Source of the DNA: Variovorax sp. PAMC28562
GTDB lineage: Bacteria; Pseudomonadota; Gammaproteobacteria; Burkholderiales; Burkholderiaceae_C
Direction: 5' to 3'
NCBI RefSeq assembly: GCF_014303735.1
Contig: NZ_CP060296.1
Span: 4,113,501-4,177,500 of the forward strand
Length of the DNA stretch: 64,000 bases
In this document: positions 8,217-15,897 of the stretch, in pieces
Layout: the number at the start of each line of letters is the position of its first letter
Numbering within the stretch: position 1 is the first letter of the stretch
Notes under the pieces: generated by a model
Seen by the model: only the letters and a program-made list of their open reading frames with translations
Database searches by the model: none
What the model was told of the DNA's origin: nothing
Position numbers and translations under genes: made by a program

Positions 8217-9044
8217 TCAATGCGACATCAACACAGGCAACGTCATGGATTGCAGAATCGTCCGCGTGACGCCACCGAGCACCCACTCGCGTGCGCGGCT
8301 GTGTCCGTAGCAGCCCATCACCAGCAGATCGGCACCGACATCCGCGGCCAGCGACAGCAGCTGCGCACCGGCGTCGCCGTCACCTTGCACGCCGGCCTGC
8401 ACCGTCGCGGTGACGCCATGCGAATGCAGATAGTCCTGCAGCGAGCGCAGTTGCGACTCTGCCTCGTCGCCGTAGCAAACCGCATGCACGCGCGCCGCGC
8501 CGCGCAGCCAGGGCAACGCAGCGGACACCGCACGGGCAGCTTCGCGAGTCTCTTTCCATGCCACCAGCACCGTGCGCCCGACCGGGTCGACCGACCCTGT
8601 CGAGATGTAAGGCAACACCAGCGCGGGCCGGCCGCTTTCGACCAGCACGGTGGACACGAACTCGGCAGGCAGCTCGCCGTCGTAAGCGTTGTCGCCATCG
8701 CGCTGACCGAGTATCAAAAGGTCGGCATAGAGCGCGCGGCGACCGAAGCCCCAGGGCGCATCGCTCATCGGCTCGGCCCAATGCATGTGCGGCGAGTCGC
8801 CACCGGCAGCCATGAAGGTGGCGTACGCCTTGTCGCGCGATTGCTTGTCGAGCGCCAGCATGATTGCCATGGCTTCGGCTGCACCTTCGAGGGCGGAGGG
8901 GTAGCGCACCAGCGCAGAGAGCGTGCACGGCATGCCGGTCGCCTGGGCGCCGAAGGTCTCTGCCAGCTTGCGTGCGAGCTCGACGCGCGTGGCGGTGCGG
9001 GCTGAACTGTCGAGGTGAACCAGAATAGATTTAGGGGTTGTCAT
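8217..9044 (-). CDS. universal stress protein, tandem-domain
   Basis: A 275-aa protein made of two UspA domains. The second keeps the ATP-binding pattern (GCYG...GGVT), while the first is degenerate there. Tandem Usps of this kind recur in FNR/ANR regulons of proteobacteria. It lies 45 bp downstream of the SafE-like gene on the same strand and 187 bp upstream of the kinase gene, so it may be read from the SafE promoter or from one in the gap, where an inverted repeat sits at 9070-9092. No FNR box lies directly before it. Confidence 0.92.
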   Translation of the reverse strand: MTTPKSILVHLDSSARTATRVELARKLAETFGAQATGMPCTLSALVRYPSALEGAAEAMAIMLALDKQSRDKAYATFMAAGGDSPHMHWAEPMSDAPWGFGRRALYADLLILGQRDGDNAYDGELPAEFVSTVLVESGRPALVLPYISTGSVDPVGRTVLVAWKETREAARAVSAALPWLRGAARVHAVCYGDEAESQLRSLQDYLHSHGVTATVQAGVQGDGDAGAQLLSLAADVGADLLVMGCYGHSRAREWVLGGVTRTILQSMTLPVLMSH

Positions 9045-9069
9045 TGCAAATTCCTGAGTTGTCGAGGTA

Positions 9070-9092
9070 TGAAATAGATACGACGTATTTCA
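9070..9092. repeat. inverted repeat over the SafE stop codon
   Basis: TGAAATA and TATTTCA form a perfect 7-bp inverted repeat with a 9-nt spacer. The right arm includes the stop codon of the SafE-like gene (9090-9092) and the element ends 26 nt before the tandem usp start. It could be an operator for usp or an mRNA stem-loop. It has no U tract, so it is not a standard terminator. Confidence 0.45.
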
Positions 9093-9800
9093 GCGGCACC
9101 ACACATCGATCTGGTGCGCAAGCTCGATCCAGACCGCCTGCACGGAGATGACCAGCAAGGCGACGCCGGCGAGCCGGGTTCCCCATTGCTGGCGCCATGC
9201 GCCCAAGCCGATGGCAAAGCGGTGCCAGAGCCAGGGCGCGACGAGCAACGACGCACCGCTGCCGGCCGCGAACAGCACCATGACGAAAGCGCCCTGCAGC
9301 GGGCCGTTGGCCAGACTCGCCAGCATGAGCGCGGAATACAGCAGGCCGCACGGCATGGCGACCCATGCAAGACCGGTCGCGAACACGCTGGCGGCAGAGC
9401 CCGTCAAGGCGCGCAATCGCTCTGCGAGCAGACGGCCGACCCGTTGCGACCACAGCGGCTGACGCCCGGTCACGGCCAGCACCGCGCCCCAGGCCATCAC
9501 GACCACGTGGAACAGCATCCAGAGGCCGCGGAGCGCGGAGACATTCACGCTGGCCCACGTCAGGCTTTGCACGGTGGCAGCGGCCAGTGCGCCTGCTGCC
9601 GCATAGCCCGCCATCCGGCCGGCCTGGAGCAGCAACGGCGCCATCGGCAATGCAGCGGGCGTGATCGCGATGACGCCATGGCCGGGTCGAACTCCCACCC
9701 CACGCACGACACCCGCGCACGCCGCACCGCACATGGCCACGCAATGCGGACCACCCGCCAGTCCCATCAACAGCGCGGATGCGGCCAGTGCGGTTTGCAT
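9090..9800 (-). CDS. SafE/UreH-like membrane protein beside the cbb3 locus
   Basis: A 236-aa, six-helix-type membrane protein usually annotated as a sulfite exporter TauE/SafE family member. The N-terminus carries GGPHCVAMCG, a Cys-containing motif shared with DsbD-like and UreH-like proteins that handle metals or redox equivalents. In many proteobacteria it is encoded next to cco genes, and a role in copper or haem handling for the oxidase is plausible but not shown. The ATG at 9800 is chosen; a TTG two codons earlier is possible. The FNR box at 9912-9925 lies about 112 bp upstream and is shared with the divergent fnr-type gene. Confidence 0.75.
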   Translation of the reverse strand: MQTALAASALLMGLAGGPHCVAMCGAACAGVVRGVGVRPGHGVIAITPAALPMAPLLLQAGRMAGYAAAGALAAATVQSLTWASVNVSALRGLWMLFHVVVMAWGAVLAVTGRQPLWSQRVGRLLAERLRALTGSAASVFATGLAWVAMPCGLLYSALMLASLANGPLQGAFVMVLFAAGSGASLLVAPWLWHRFAIGLGAWRQQWGTRLAGVALLVISVQAVWIELAHQIDVWCR

Positions 9801-9911
9801 GATCAATACCGCTGCCGAAAGAGCGTGAGCAGCGCAAGGAACGCGAGCAACGATGGTCGGCGACAGCGGTTCATGGTGCTGCGACTTTGCGTTCGATCAT
9901 TCGAACGCCAC

Positions 9912-9925
9912 TTGATCTGCATCAA
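9912..9925. promoter_or_regulatory. FNR/ANR box between SafE-like gene and fnr
   Basis: TTGATCTGCATCAA is a perfect, symmetric FNR box in the 234-bp divergent gap. At -41.5 toward fnr the start would be near 9960 with a GAGAAT -10-like hexamer at 9947-9952. Toward the SafE-like gene the start would be near 9877. It implies that the FNR-type protein controls its own gene. Confidence 0.82.
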
Positions 9926-10034
9926 CGCGGACACAAAAGCCGAACGGAGAATCGAGCGGAGCAGCGCGGCGCTTTCGCTTGCTTTGTCACGCTGCAAATT
10001 TCACCGCACCACCTGCCGCAAAGAGACAGCCGCC

Positions 10035-10748
10035 ATGACACCTCAAACCATCAAAGTCGCATGCTCCAACTGCAACCTGCGCGAACTGTGCATGCCGGTC
10101 GGCCTCAACCCGGAAGAGCTGGCGCGCATCGACGACCTGGTGGCGACGCGTCGCAAGGTGAAGCGCCGCGAAACCCTCTTTCGCAATGGCGAGCGTTTCA
10201 CCTCGCTCTATGCGATTCGGACTGGCGTGTTCAAGACTCGCGTGGCATCGGAGGACGGTCGCGATCAGGTCACGGGTTTCCAGATGGCCGGCGAGATCAT
10301 CGGACTCGATGGCATCGTGAACGACCATCACACCTGCGACGCGGTGGCACTCGAAGACGCCGAGGTCTGCGTGATGCCGTTCGACCGCATCGAAGAGCTG
10401 TCGCGCGAGGTCACTTCACTGCAGCGCCATGTGCACCAGATCATGAGCCGCGAGATCGTGCGCGAGCACGGCGTGATGCTGCTGCTGGGCAGCATGCGTG
10501 CCGACGAGCGGTTGGCCGCTTTTCTGCTCAACCTCGTGGAACGCCTGTATGCGCGAGGCTTCTCGAAGTCGGAGCTGATGCTGCGCATGACGCGCGAAGA
10601 AATCGGCAGTTACCTCGGGCTCAAGCTGGAAACAGTGAGCCGCACCTTGTCCAAGTTCGTGGAAGACCGCATCGTCGAAGTCGACATGCGGCATGTTCGG
10701 ATCCTCGACGCCGATGCTTTGCGCAGGATGATCAACCCGACGGTGTGA
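10035..10748 (+). CDS. fnr: FNR/ANR-type oxygen-sensing regulator
   Basis: A 237-aa Crp/Fnr-family transcription factor. N-terminal C10, C13 and C19 have the C-x2-C-x5-C spacing of the [4Fe-4S]-binding FNR proteins, and C101 is the likely fourth ligand. The recognition helix carries E199, S202 and R203, the E--SR pattern that reads TTGAT half-sites. Oxygen loss would let the cluster form, the protein dimerise and bind the boxes seen in this window. ATG 10035 follows AAGAGACAG. The 3' end faces ccoH with a 4-bp gap. The name anr or fnrL would serve equally well. Confidence 0.95.
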   Translation: MTPQTIKVACSNCNLRELCMPVGLNPEELARIDDLVATRRKVKRRETLFRNGERFTSLYAIRTGVFKTRVASEDGRDQVTGFQMAGEIIGLDGIVNDHHTCDAVALEDAEVCVMPFDRIEELSREVTSLQRHVHQIMSREIVREHGVMLLLGSMRADERLAAFLLNLVERLYARGFSKSELMLRMTREEIGSYLGLKLETVSRTLSKFVEDRIVEVDMRHVRILDADALRRMINPTV

Positions 10749-10752
10749 GGCG

Positions 10753-11061
10753 CTAGCGCGGCGGCGGCGGCGGCGACGGCATGTCCTGCACCGGCGTCGT
10801 GGTGTGGTTGCGGCCCTTTTCGGCCGACACCAGCGCCTTGTCGGCCACCGGCCCAGCCGACTTGCCCGCCAGCGTCCGATTGATTTCCAGGCCCTTCTGG
10901 TAATAGTTTTCTTCGACCACCGGGTCTGCCGTGCTGATCGCGATCCAGGCCGATGTCAGGCTGCCGACCACCACCACGGCGGGCAGGCCCAGCACGAGCC
11001 AGACCAGCGGGAATTTCCACCACGGTCCGGAGCTTTTGGAAGCAGGGAGAAGCGCGCTCAT
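10753..11061 (-). CDS. ccoH: FixH/CcoH-family cbb3 assembly protein
   Basis: A 102-aa protein with one N-terminal membrane segment, then the ENYYQKGLEIN signature of FixH proteins and a proline-rich end. CcoH aids assembly and stability of the cbb3 oxidase. The ATG at 11061 has GGAG eight bases before it, so it is preferred over the TTG two codons upstream. It is the last gene of ccoNOQPGH, 18 bp after ccoG. It is shorter than typical FixH proteins. Confidence 0.85.
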   Translation of the reverse strand: MSALLPASKSSGPWWKFPLVWLVLGLPAVVVVGSLTSAWIAISTADPVVEENYYQKGLEINRTLAGKSAGPVADKALVSAEKGRNHTTTPVQDMPSPPPPPR

Positions 11062-11079
11062 TTTCAAGTCTCCAGTCGG

Positions 11080-12510
11080 TTATCGGGGAATGAGGAAGAC
11101 GGCCTTTTCAGAGACCTGCGAGACACCGTCGGCAGACCGCACGTTGAAGAAAACGGTGTGCGATCCGGGTGGTGCATCTTCTGCAGGCACCTGCAGCCGA
11201 ACCGCCACCCAGCGCGACTCGGCCGGCCCGACATCGACCGCCTGGCTCGGCGTCGCCACGGCCAGCCCCCGCAGTCCGCTGGCATCGATGCGGTAACGCT
11301 GCGAGCGCTCGGTCGCGTTCATGATCTGCAGCCGATAGACGTTCTCGAGCTTGCCGCCATCGGCGATACGTGCAAGCGAGGTACGGTCGCGCACCACGTC
11401 GACCTTGAGCGGCACGCGCACCACCAGGCTCGCGAGCAAGCCGACGCACAAGGCCAACAGCACGGCACCATAGATCAGCACGCGCGGGCGAAAAACACGC
11501 CGCAGCACCTGCGCCGCGCTCCAGCCACCGGCCAGCCCGTTTTGCGTGGCGTAGCGGATCAGCCCGTGCGGCTGCGCCATGCGGTCCATCACCGTGTTGC
11601 ACGCGTCGACGCACAAGCCGCAGCCGATGCACTCGTACTGCAGACCCTCGCGGATGTCGATACCGGTCGGGCACACCTGCACGCACAGGCCGCAATCGAT
11701 GCAGTCGCCCAGGCCCTGGGTGCGTGCGTCCTGTGCCCTGGCATGCACGCCACGCGGTTCACCACGCGGCAGGTCGTAGCTGACGATGAGGGTGTCCTTG
11801 TCGAACATCGCGCTCTGAAAGCGCGCATACGGGCACATGTACTTGCAGACCTGCTCGCGCATGAAGCCGGCGTTACCGTAGGTGGCCAGACCGTAGAAGA
11901 AGACCCAGAAGACTTCCCACGATCCCATGCGCGTCTGCAGGAACTCCATGCCCAGCTCGCGGATGGGCGTGAAGTAGCCGACGAAGGTAAAGCCCGTCCA
12001 CATCGCGATGCCGAGCCAGATGAAGTGCTTGAACCATTTCTTGACCAGCTTCTCGGCCGAGAACGACTCGCCGTCGAGCCGCATGCGGGCGATGCGGCTG
12101 CCCTCGATGCGTTGCTCGATCCACATGAACATCTCGGTGTAGACCGTCTGCGGGCACGCGTACCCGCACCAGAGCCGTCCGGCCACCGCGGTGAACAAGA
12201 ACAACGACAGCGCCGACAGCACCAGCAGCCCCGACAGGTAGATCAGGTCTTGCGGATACAAGACCAGCCCGAAGACGTAGAAGCGCCGCGCGACCAGATC
12301 GAACAGCAGGGTCTGGCGGTCGCCCCACTGCAACCAGGGCGTGGCGTAGAAGAACAGCTGGGTAACGAACACCATCGCCCAGCGCCAGCGCGCGAACTTG
12401 CCGCGCACGCTGCGCGGATAGATCTTCTTGGTCGCTTCATAGAGCCCGCCGGCCTCCTCCGCCACGGGCACGATCGGAATGATCTTGCGGGCTGGAGCAG
12501 GCACGGTCAT
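11080..12510 (-). CDS. ccoG: cbb3 oxidase assembly ferredoxin CcoG (FixG/RdxA)
   Basis: A 476-aa membrane iron-sulfur protein with an N-terminal set of membrane helices containing a CGYACPQ motif, two 4Fe-4S ferredoxin motifs (CIDCGLCVQVCP and CIGCGLCVDAC) and a C-terminal Ig-like FixG domain. CcoG reduces Cu(II) to Cu(I) during cbb3 assembly in studied species. The ATG at 12510 overlaps the ccoP stop in an ATGA, so the longer open frame upstream is not used. Confidence 0.94.
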   Translation of the reverse strand: MTVPAPARKIIPIVPVAEEAGGLYEATKKIYPRSVRGKFARWRWAMVFVTQLFFYATPWLQWGDRQTLLFDLVARRFYVFGLVLYPQDLIYLSGLLVLSALSLFLFTAVAGRLWCGYACPQTVYTEMFMWIEQRIEGSRIARMRLDGESFSAEKLVKKWFKHFIWLGIAMWTGFTFVGYFTPIRELGMEFLQTRMGSWEVFWVFFYGLATYGNAGFMREQVCKYMCPYARFQSAMFDKDTLIVSYDLPRGEPRGVHARAQDARTQGLGDCIDCGLCVQVCPTGIDIREGLQYECIGCGLCVDACNTVMDRMAQPHGLIRYATQNGLAGGWSAAQVLRRVFRPRVLIYGAVLLALCVGLLASLVVRVPLKVDVVRDRTSLARIADGGKLENVYRLQIMNATERSQRYRIDASGLRGLAVATPSQAVDVGPAESRWVAVRLQVPAEDAPPGSHTVFFNVRSADGVSQVSEKAVFLIPR

Positions 12511-13433
12511 GGCAGTACGACAGGCAATGCAACGGCCTTGTTCGACAGCCCCCACACGTACGAGGCCACCACCTTGATCTGCGCTTCGGTCAGGCGACCT
12601 TCCTGGCCGGGCATGACGTTGTGCTTGCCGCCGTTGATCATCGCGACGATGGCGTTTTCGCCGAAGCCGTGCAGCCATATCTCGTCGTTCAGGCGCGGTG
12701 CCCCGATGCTCTGGTTGCCAACACCACCGATGCCGTGACAGGCCGCACAGGCGGTGAACTTCGACTTGCCCAGCCCGGCGCGCACCGAGTCGGTCGAGCG
12801 ACCCGACAGGCTGAGCACGTACTGCGCGACGTTCTTAACGTCGTCCGGCGTGCCGACCGCGGCCGCCATGGGCGGCATCTCGCCGATGCGGCCCTTGGTG
12901 ACGGTTTCGATGATCTTGTCCGGCGTGCCGCCATGCAGCCAGTCGACGTCCGTCAGATTCGGGAAGCCCTTGCTGCCCCGTGCATCGGACCCGTGGCACT
13001 GCGAGCAGTTGTTCATGAAGAGCCGCTCGCCGATGGCCATCGCCTTGGGGTCGCCGGCAATCCGCTCGACCGGCATCGTCTGGAATGCCGCATAAACGGG
13101 AACGAGATCCTTGTCGGCCTGGGCAACCTCGGCCTCGTACTGGCTAACGGCACTCCAGCCGAGCTTGCCGTTGAAGCTCCCCAGTCCCGGAAAAAAGGCC
13201 AGATAGACGAAGGCGAAGATGATCGTGATGACGAACAGCCCGACCCACCACATCGGCAACGGATTGTTGGCCTCGCGCAGGTCTTCGTCCCAGACGTGGC
13301 CAGTGGTGTTGTCGTCGGTCGGCGCGATGCGCCCGCGTGCCGTGATCCACAGCAGCAGACCGCAAGCCAGGATGCTGACGACGGCCGCGACGGCGACATA
13401 GTTGGCCCAGAAGCCACTGATGAAATCGTTCAT
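12507..13433 (-). CDS. ccoP: cbb3 oxidase dihaem cytochrome c subunit CcoP
   Basis: A 308-aa subunit with an N-terminal region of two hydrophobic stretches and two class I cytochrome c domains, each with a CxxCH haem site (CSQCH and CAACH). It passes electrons from soluble cytochrome c to CcoO. Start ATG 13433 gives MNDFISGFWANYV, typical of CcoP. It lies 10 bp after ccoQ. Confidence 0.96.
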   Translation of the reverse strand: MNDFISGFWANYVAVAAVVSILACGLLLWITARGRIAPTDDNTTGHVWDEDLREANNPLPMWWVGLFVITIIFAFVYLAFFPGLGSFNGKLGWSAVSQYEAEVAQADKDLVPVYAAFQTMPVERIAGDPKAMAIGERLFMNNCSQCHGSDARGSKGFPNLTDVDWLHGGTPDKIIETVTKGRIGEMPPMAAAVGTPDDVKNVAQYVLSLSGRSTDSVRAGLGKSKFTACAACHGIGGVGNQSIGAPRLNDEIWLHGFGENAIVAMINGGKHNVMPGQEGRLTEAQIKVVASYVWGLSNKAVALPVVLP

Positions 13434-13443
13434 GGCGTGTCTT

Positions 13444-13581
13444 TCAGTCCTGCTCGAAAGGCAGCTGTGCGGCCTCTTCGAAGCGGCGTGTGTTGCGGCT
13501 CGAATAGGTCCACGCGACGATGCCGATGAAGAGCACGAAACAGGCGACGGTCGCAAAAACGCGCAGGGTGGTGATGTCCAT
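13444..13581 (-). CDS. ccoQ: cbb3 oxidase small subunit CcoQ
   Basis: A 45-aa peptide with one membrane helix followed by a short polar tail (SSRNTRRFEEAAQLP). This size, composition and position between ccoO and ccoP identify the CcoQ/FixQ subunit, which stabilises the complex. Confidence 0.92.
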   Translation of the reverse strand: MDITTLRVFATVACFVLFIGIVAWTYSSRNTRRFEEAAQLPFEQD

Positions 13582-13592
13582 GGTCTGCTTCT

Positions 13593-14234
13593 TTACTTGA
13601 GCGCGAGGCCCAGTGACTGGAGGTAGGCGATGGTCGCCTCGAGCTCCGTCTTGCCCTGGGTGTCTGCGGTGGCCGATGCGATTTCCGCGTCGGTGTAGGG
13701 CACGCCGACACGGCGCAATGCGCGCATGTGAGCGGGCATCGCCTCCGCATCGACCTGGTTCGTTGCGAGCCACGAATAGGCCGGCATGTTCGATTCCGGC
13801 ACCAGATCGCGCGGGTTGTTCAGATGAATGCGATGCCACTCGTCGCTGTACTTGCCTCCCACGCGGTGCAGGTCGGGCCCGGTGCGCTTGCTGCCCCACT
13901 GAAACGGATGGTCGTAGACGAACTCGCCTGCGACAGAGTAGTGCCCGTAGCGCAGCGTCTCGGAGCGAAAGGGTCGGATCATCTGCGAGTGGCAGTTGTA
14001 GCAACCCTCGCGCTGGTAGATGTCGCGACCGGCCAGTTGCAGCGCGGTGTACGGCTTCAGCCCGACGATCGGCTCCGTCGTCGACTTCTGGAAGAAGAGC
14101 GGCACGATCTCGACCAGCCCGCCGATGGCGATGGTGACCAGGATCAGCACGATCATCAGCAGGTTGTTGGTCTCCACCTTTTCATGGGTGAAGCCGGTTT
14201 TGAGGGCGGGCCGGGGGGTGGGTTTGGAAGACAT
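13593..14234 (-). CDS. ccoO: cbb3 oxidase monohaem cytochrome c subunit CcoO
   Basis: A 213-aa membrane-anchored cytochrome c with one N-terminal helix (residues about 25-45) and a single CYNCHSQ haem-binding site. It mediates electron flow between CcoP and the catalytic CcoN. Length is normal for the family. It is 18 bp after ccoN and 11 bp before ccoQ. Confidence 0.96.
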   Translation of the reverse strand: MSSKPTPRPALKTGFTHEKVETNNLLMIVLILVTIAIGGLVEIVPLFFQKSTTEPIVGLKPYTALQLAGRDIYQREGCYNCHSQMIRPFRSETLRYGHYSVAGEFVYDHPFQWGSKRTGPDLHRVGGKYSDEWHRIHLNNPRDLVPESNMPAYSWLATNQVDAEAMPAHMRALRRVGVPYTDAEIASATADTQGKTELEATIAYLQSLGLALK

Positions 14235-14252
14235 GATTTTTCTTTGTGTGCT

Positions 14253-15692
14253 TCACGCATGCGCCAGGGCAATGGGCGGAATCGCAGCGCGAACCGAGCG
14301 GCCCGATCCCACCGTCATCCAGACGTTCCAGGCCATCACCAACATGCCGCCCAGGTACAACAGCCCGCCGATAAGGCGCACCACGTAGAAGGGATAGGTC
14401 GCCTTGACGCTCTCGACGAAGGTGTATGTGAGCGTGCCGTCGGCGTTGATGGCGCGCCACATCAGGCCCTGCATCACGCCGGCGATCCACATGGCGGCGA
14501 TGTAGAGCACCACGCCGATGGTGGCCGTCCAGAAGTGCACCTCGATGGCGTTGACGCTGTACATCGTCGTGCGGCCGTACATCCGGGGGATCAGGTAGTA
14601 GAGCGAGCCCATCGAGATGAAGCCGACCCAGCCGAGCGCACCCGAGTGCACGTGGGCGATGCCCCAATCGGTGTAGTGGCTGAGCGCGTTGACGCTCTTG
14701 ATGGACATCATCGGACCTTCGAAAGTCGCCATGCCGTAGAACGACAGCGCCACGATGAGGAAGCGCAGGATCGGGTCGTCGCGCAGCTTGTGCCATGCAC
14801 CCGACAGCGTCATCACGCCGTTGATCATTCCGCCCCAGCTCGGCGCCAGCAGGATGAGCGAGAAGACCATGCCGAGCGACTGCGTCCAGTCGGGCAAGGC
14901 GGTGTAGTGCAGGTGGTGCGGGCCGGCCCACATGTAGGTGAAGATCAGTGCCCAGAAGTGCACGATCGACAGGCGGTACGAGTACACCGGGCGCTCGGCC
15001 TGCTTGGGGATGTAGTAGTACATCATCCCGAGGAATCCGGCGGTCAGGAAGAAGCCGACCGCGTTATGGCCGTACCACCACTGCACCATCGCATCCTGCA
15101 CGCCGGCGTAGACCGAATAGCTCTTCATCCAACCCGCCGGCATCGACGCGCCGTTGACGATGTGCAGCAGCGCGACCGCGATGATGAAGGCACCGTAGAA
15201 CCAGTTGGCCACGTAGATGTGGCGCACCTTGCGGCGGCCGATGGTGCCGAAGAAGACGATGGCGTACGCGACCCAGATGACCGCGATGGCGATCGTGATC
15301 GGCCATTCGAGTTCCGCGTATTCCTTGCCGCGGGTGAAGCCCATCGGCAGGCTGATGGCGGCCGAGACGATCACCGCCTGCCAGCCCCAGAACACGAACG
15401 ACGCGAGCTTCGGTGCGAAGAGGCGAACCTGGCAAGTGCGCTGCACCACATGAAAGCTGGTCGCCATCAAGGCGCAGCCGCCAAAGGCGAAGATCACCGC
15501 ATTGGTGTGCAGCGGTCGCAGGCGGCCGTAGCTGAGCCATGGCACGCCGAGGTTCAGCTCGGGCCATGCGAGCTGCGACGCGATGATCACGCCGACCAGC
15601 ATGCCGACCACGCCCCAGACCACTGACATCAAGGCGAACTGACGGATGACCGTATCGGAGTAGGTCACCTCCGGGGTGTGGGTTGCTTGCAT
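14253..15692 (-). CDS. ccoN: cbb3 oxidase catalytic subunit CcoN
   Basis: The haem-copper catalytic subunit (479 aa from this start, about 12 helices) that reduces O2 to water with high affinity. Conserved histidines for haem b and CuB are visible, including GPHHLHY. Two in-frame starts compete: ATG 15710, with no ribosome binding site, and ATG 15692, with GAGG eight bases ahead. The FNR box centred at 15756.5 predicts a start of transcription near 15715, which leaves no room for a ribosome site before 15710, so 15692 is preferred. Confidence 0.95.
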   Translation of the reverse strand: MQATHTPEVTYSDTVIRQFALMSVVWGVVGMLVGVIIASQLAWPELNLGVPWLSYGRLRPLHTNAVIFAFGGCALMATSFHVVQRTCQVRLFAPKLASFVFWGWQAVIVSAAISLPMGFTRGKEYAELEWPITIAIAVIWVAYAIVFFGTIGRRKVRHIYVANWFYGAFIIAVALLHIVNGASMPAGWMKSYSVYAGVQDAMVQWWYGHNAVGFFLTAGFLGMMYYYIPKQAERPVYSYRLSIVHFWALIFTYMWAGPHHLHYTALPDWTQSLGMVFSLILLAPSWGGMINGVMTLSGAWHKLRDDPILRFLIVALSFYGMATFEGPMMSIKSVNALSHYTDWGIAHVHSGALGWVGFISMGSLYYLIPRMYGRTTMYSVNAIEVHFWTATIGVVLYIAAMWIAGVMQGLMWRAINADGTLTYTFVESVKATYPFYVVRLIGGLLYLGGMLVMAWNVWMTVGSGRSVRAAIPPIALAHA

Positions 15693-15749
15693 TCGGACTG
15701 CCTCGTTCATTGGACTGACCGAGTGTTCCCAAGTGCAGCCGCAAGCAGG

Positions 15750-15763
15750 TTGATGCAGATCAA
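15750..15763. promoter_or_regulatory. FNR/ANR box driving ccoNOQPGH, inside the ccoS 3' end
   Basis: TTGATGCAGATCAA is a perfect box. Its right half-site holds the ccoS stop codon (15760-15762 on the minus strand), so the last codons of ccoS and the operator overlap. Centred at -41.5, transcription of ccoN would start near 15715. Confidence 0.85.
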
Positions 15764-15897
15764 TCGTCGTGCAGAATCCGCTGCCCTTCGCGCTCCACGT
15801 CGTCGAATTGACCACTGTCGACCGCCCACCAAAGGCCGAAAAGGATGACCAGTGCGAGCACCACCGAAAACGGGATGAGCAGGAAAAGGATGTCCAT
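15760..15897 (-). CDS. ccoS: cbb3 oxidase maturation protein CcoS
   Basis: A 45-aa protein with one N-terminal membrane helix and a charged tail containing [13 protein letters not shown], the family signature. CcoS is needed to insert cofactors into the cbb3 oxidase. Its ATG shares one base with the ccoI stop (TGATG), so the two are translationally coupled. Its stop codon lies inside the FNR box for ccoN. Confidence 0.95.
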   Translation of the reverse strand: MDILFLLIPFSVVLALVILFGLWWAVDSGQFDDVEREGQRILHDD

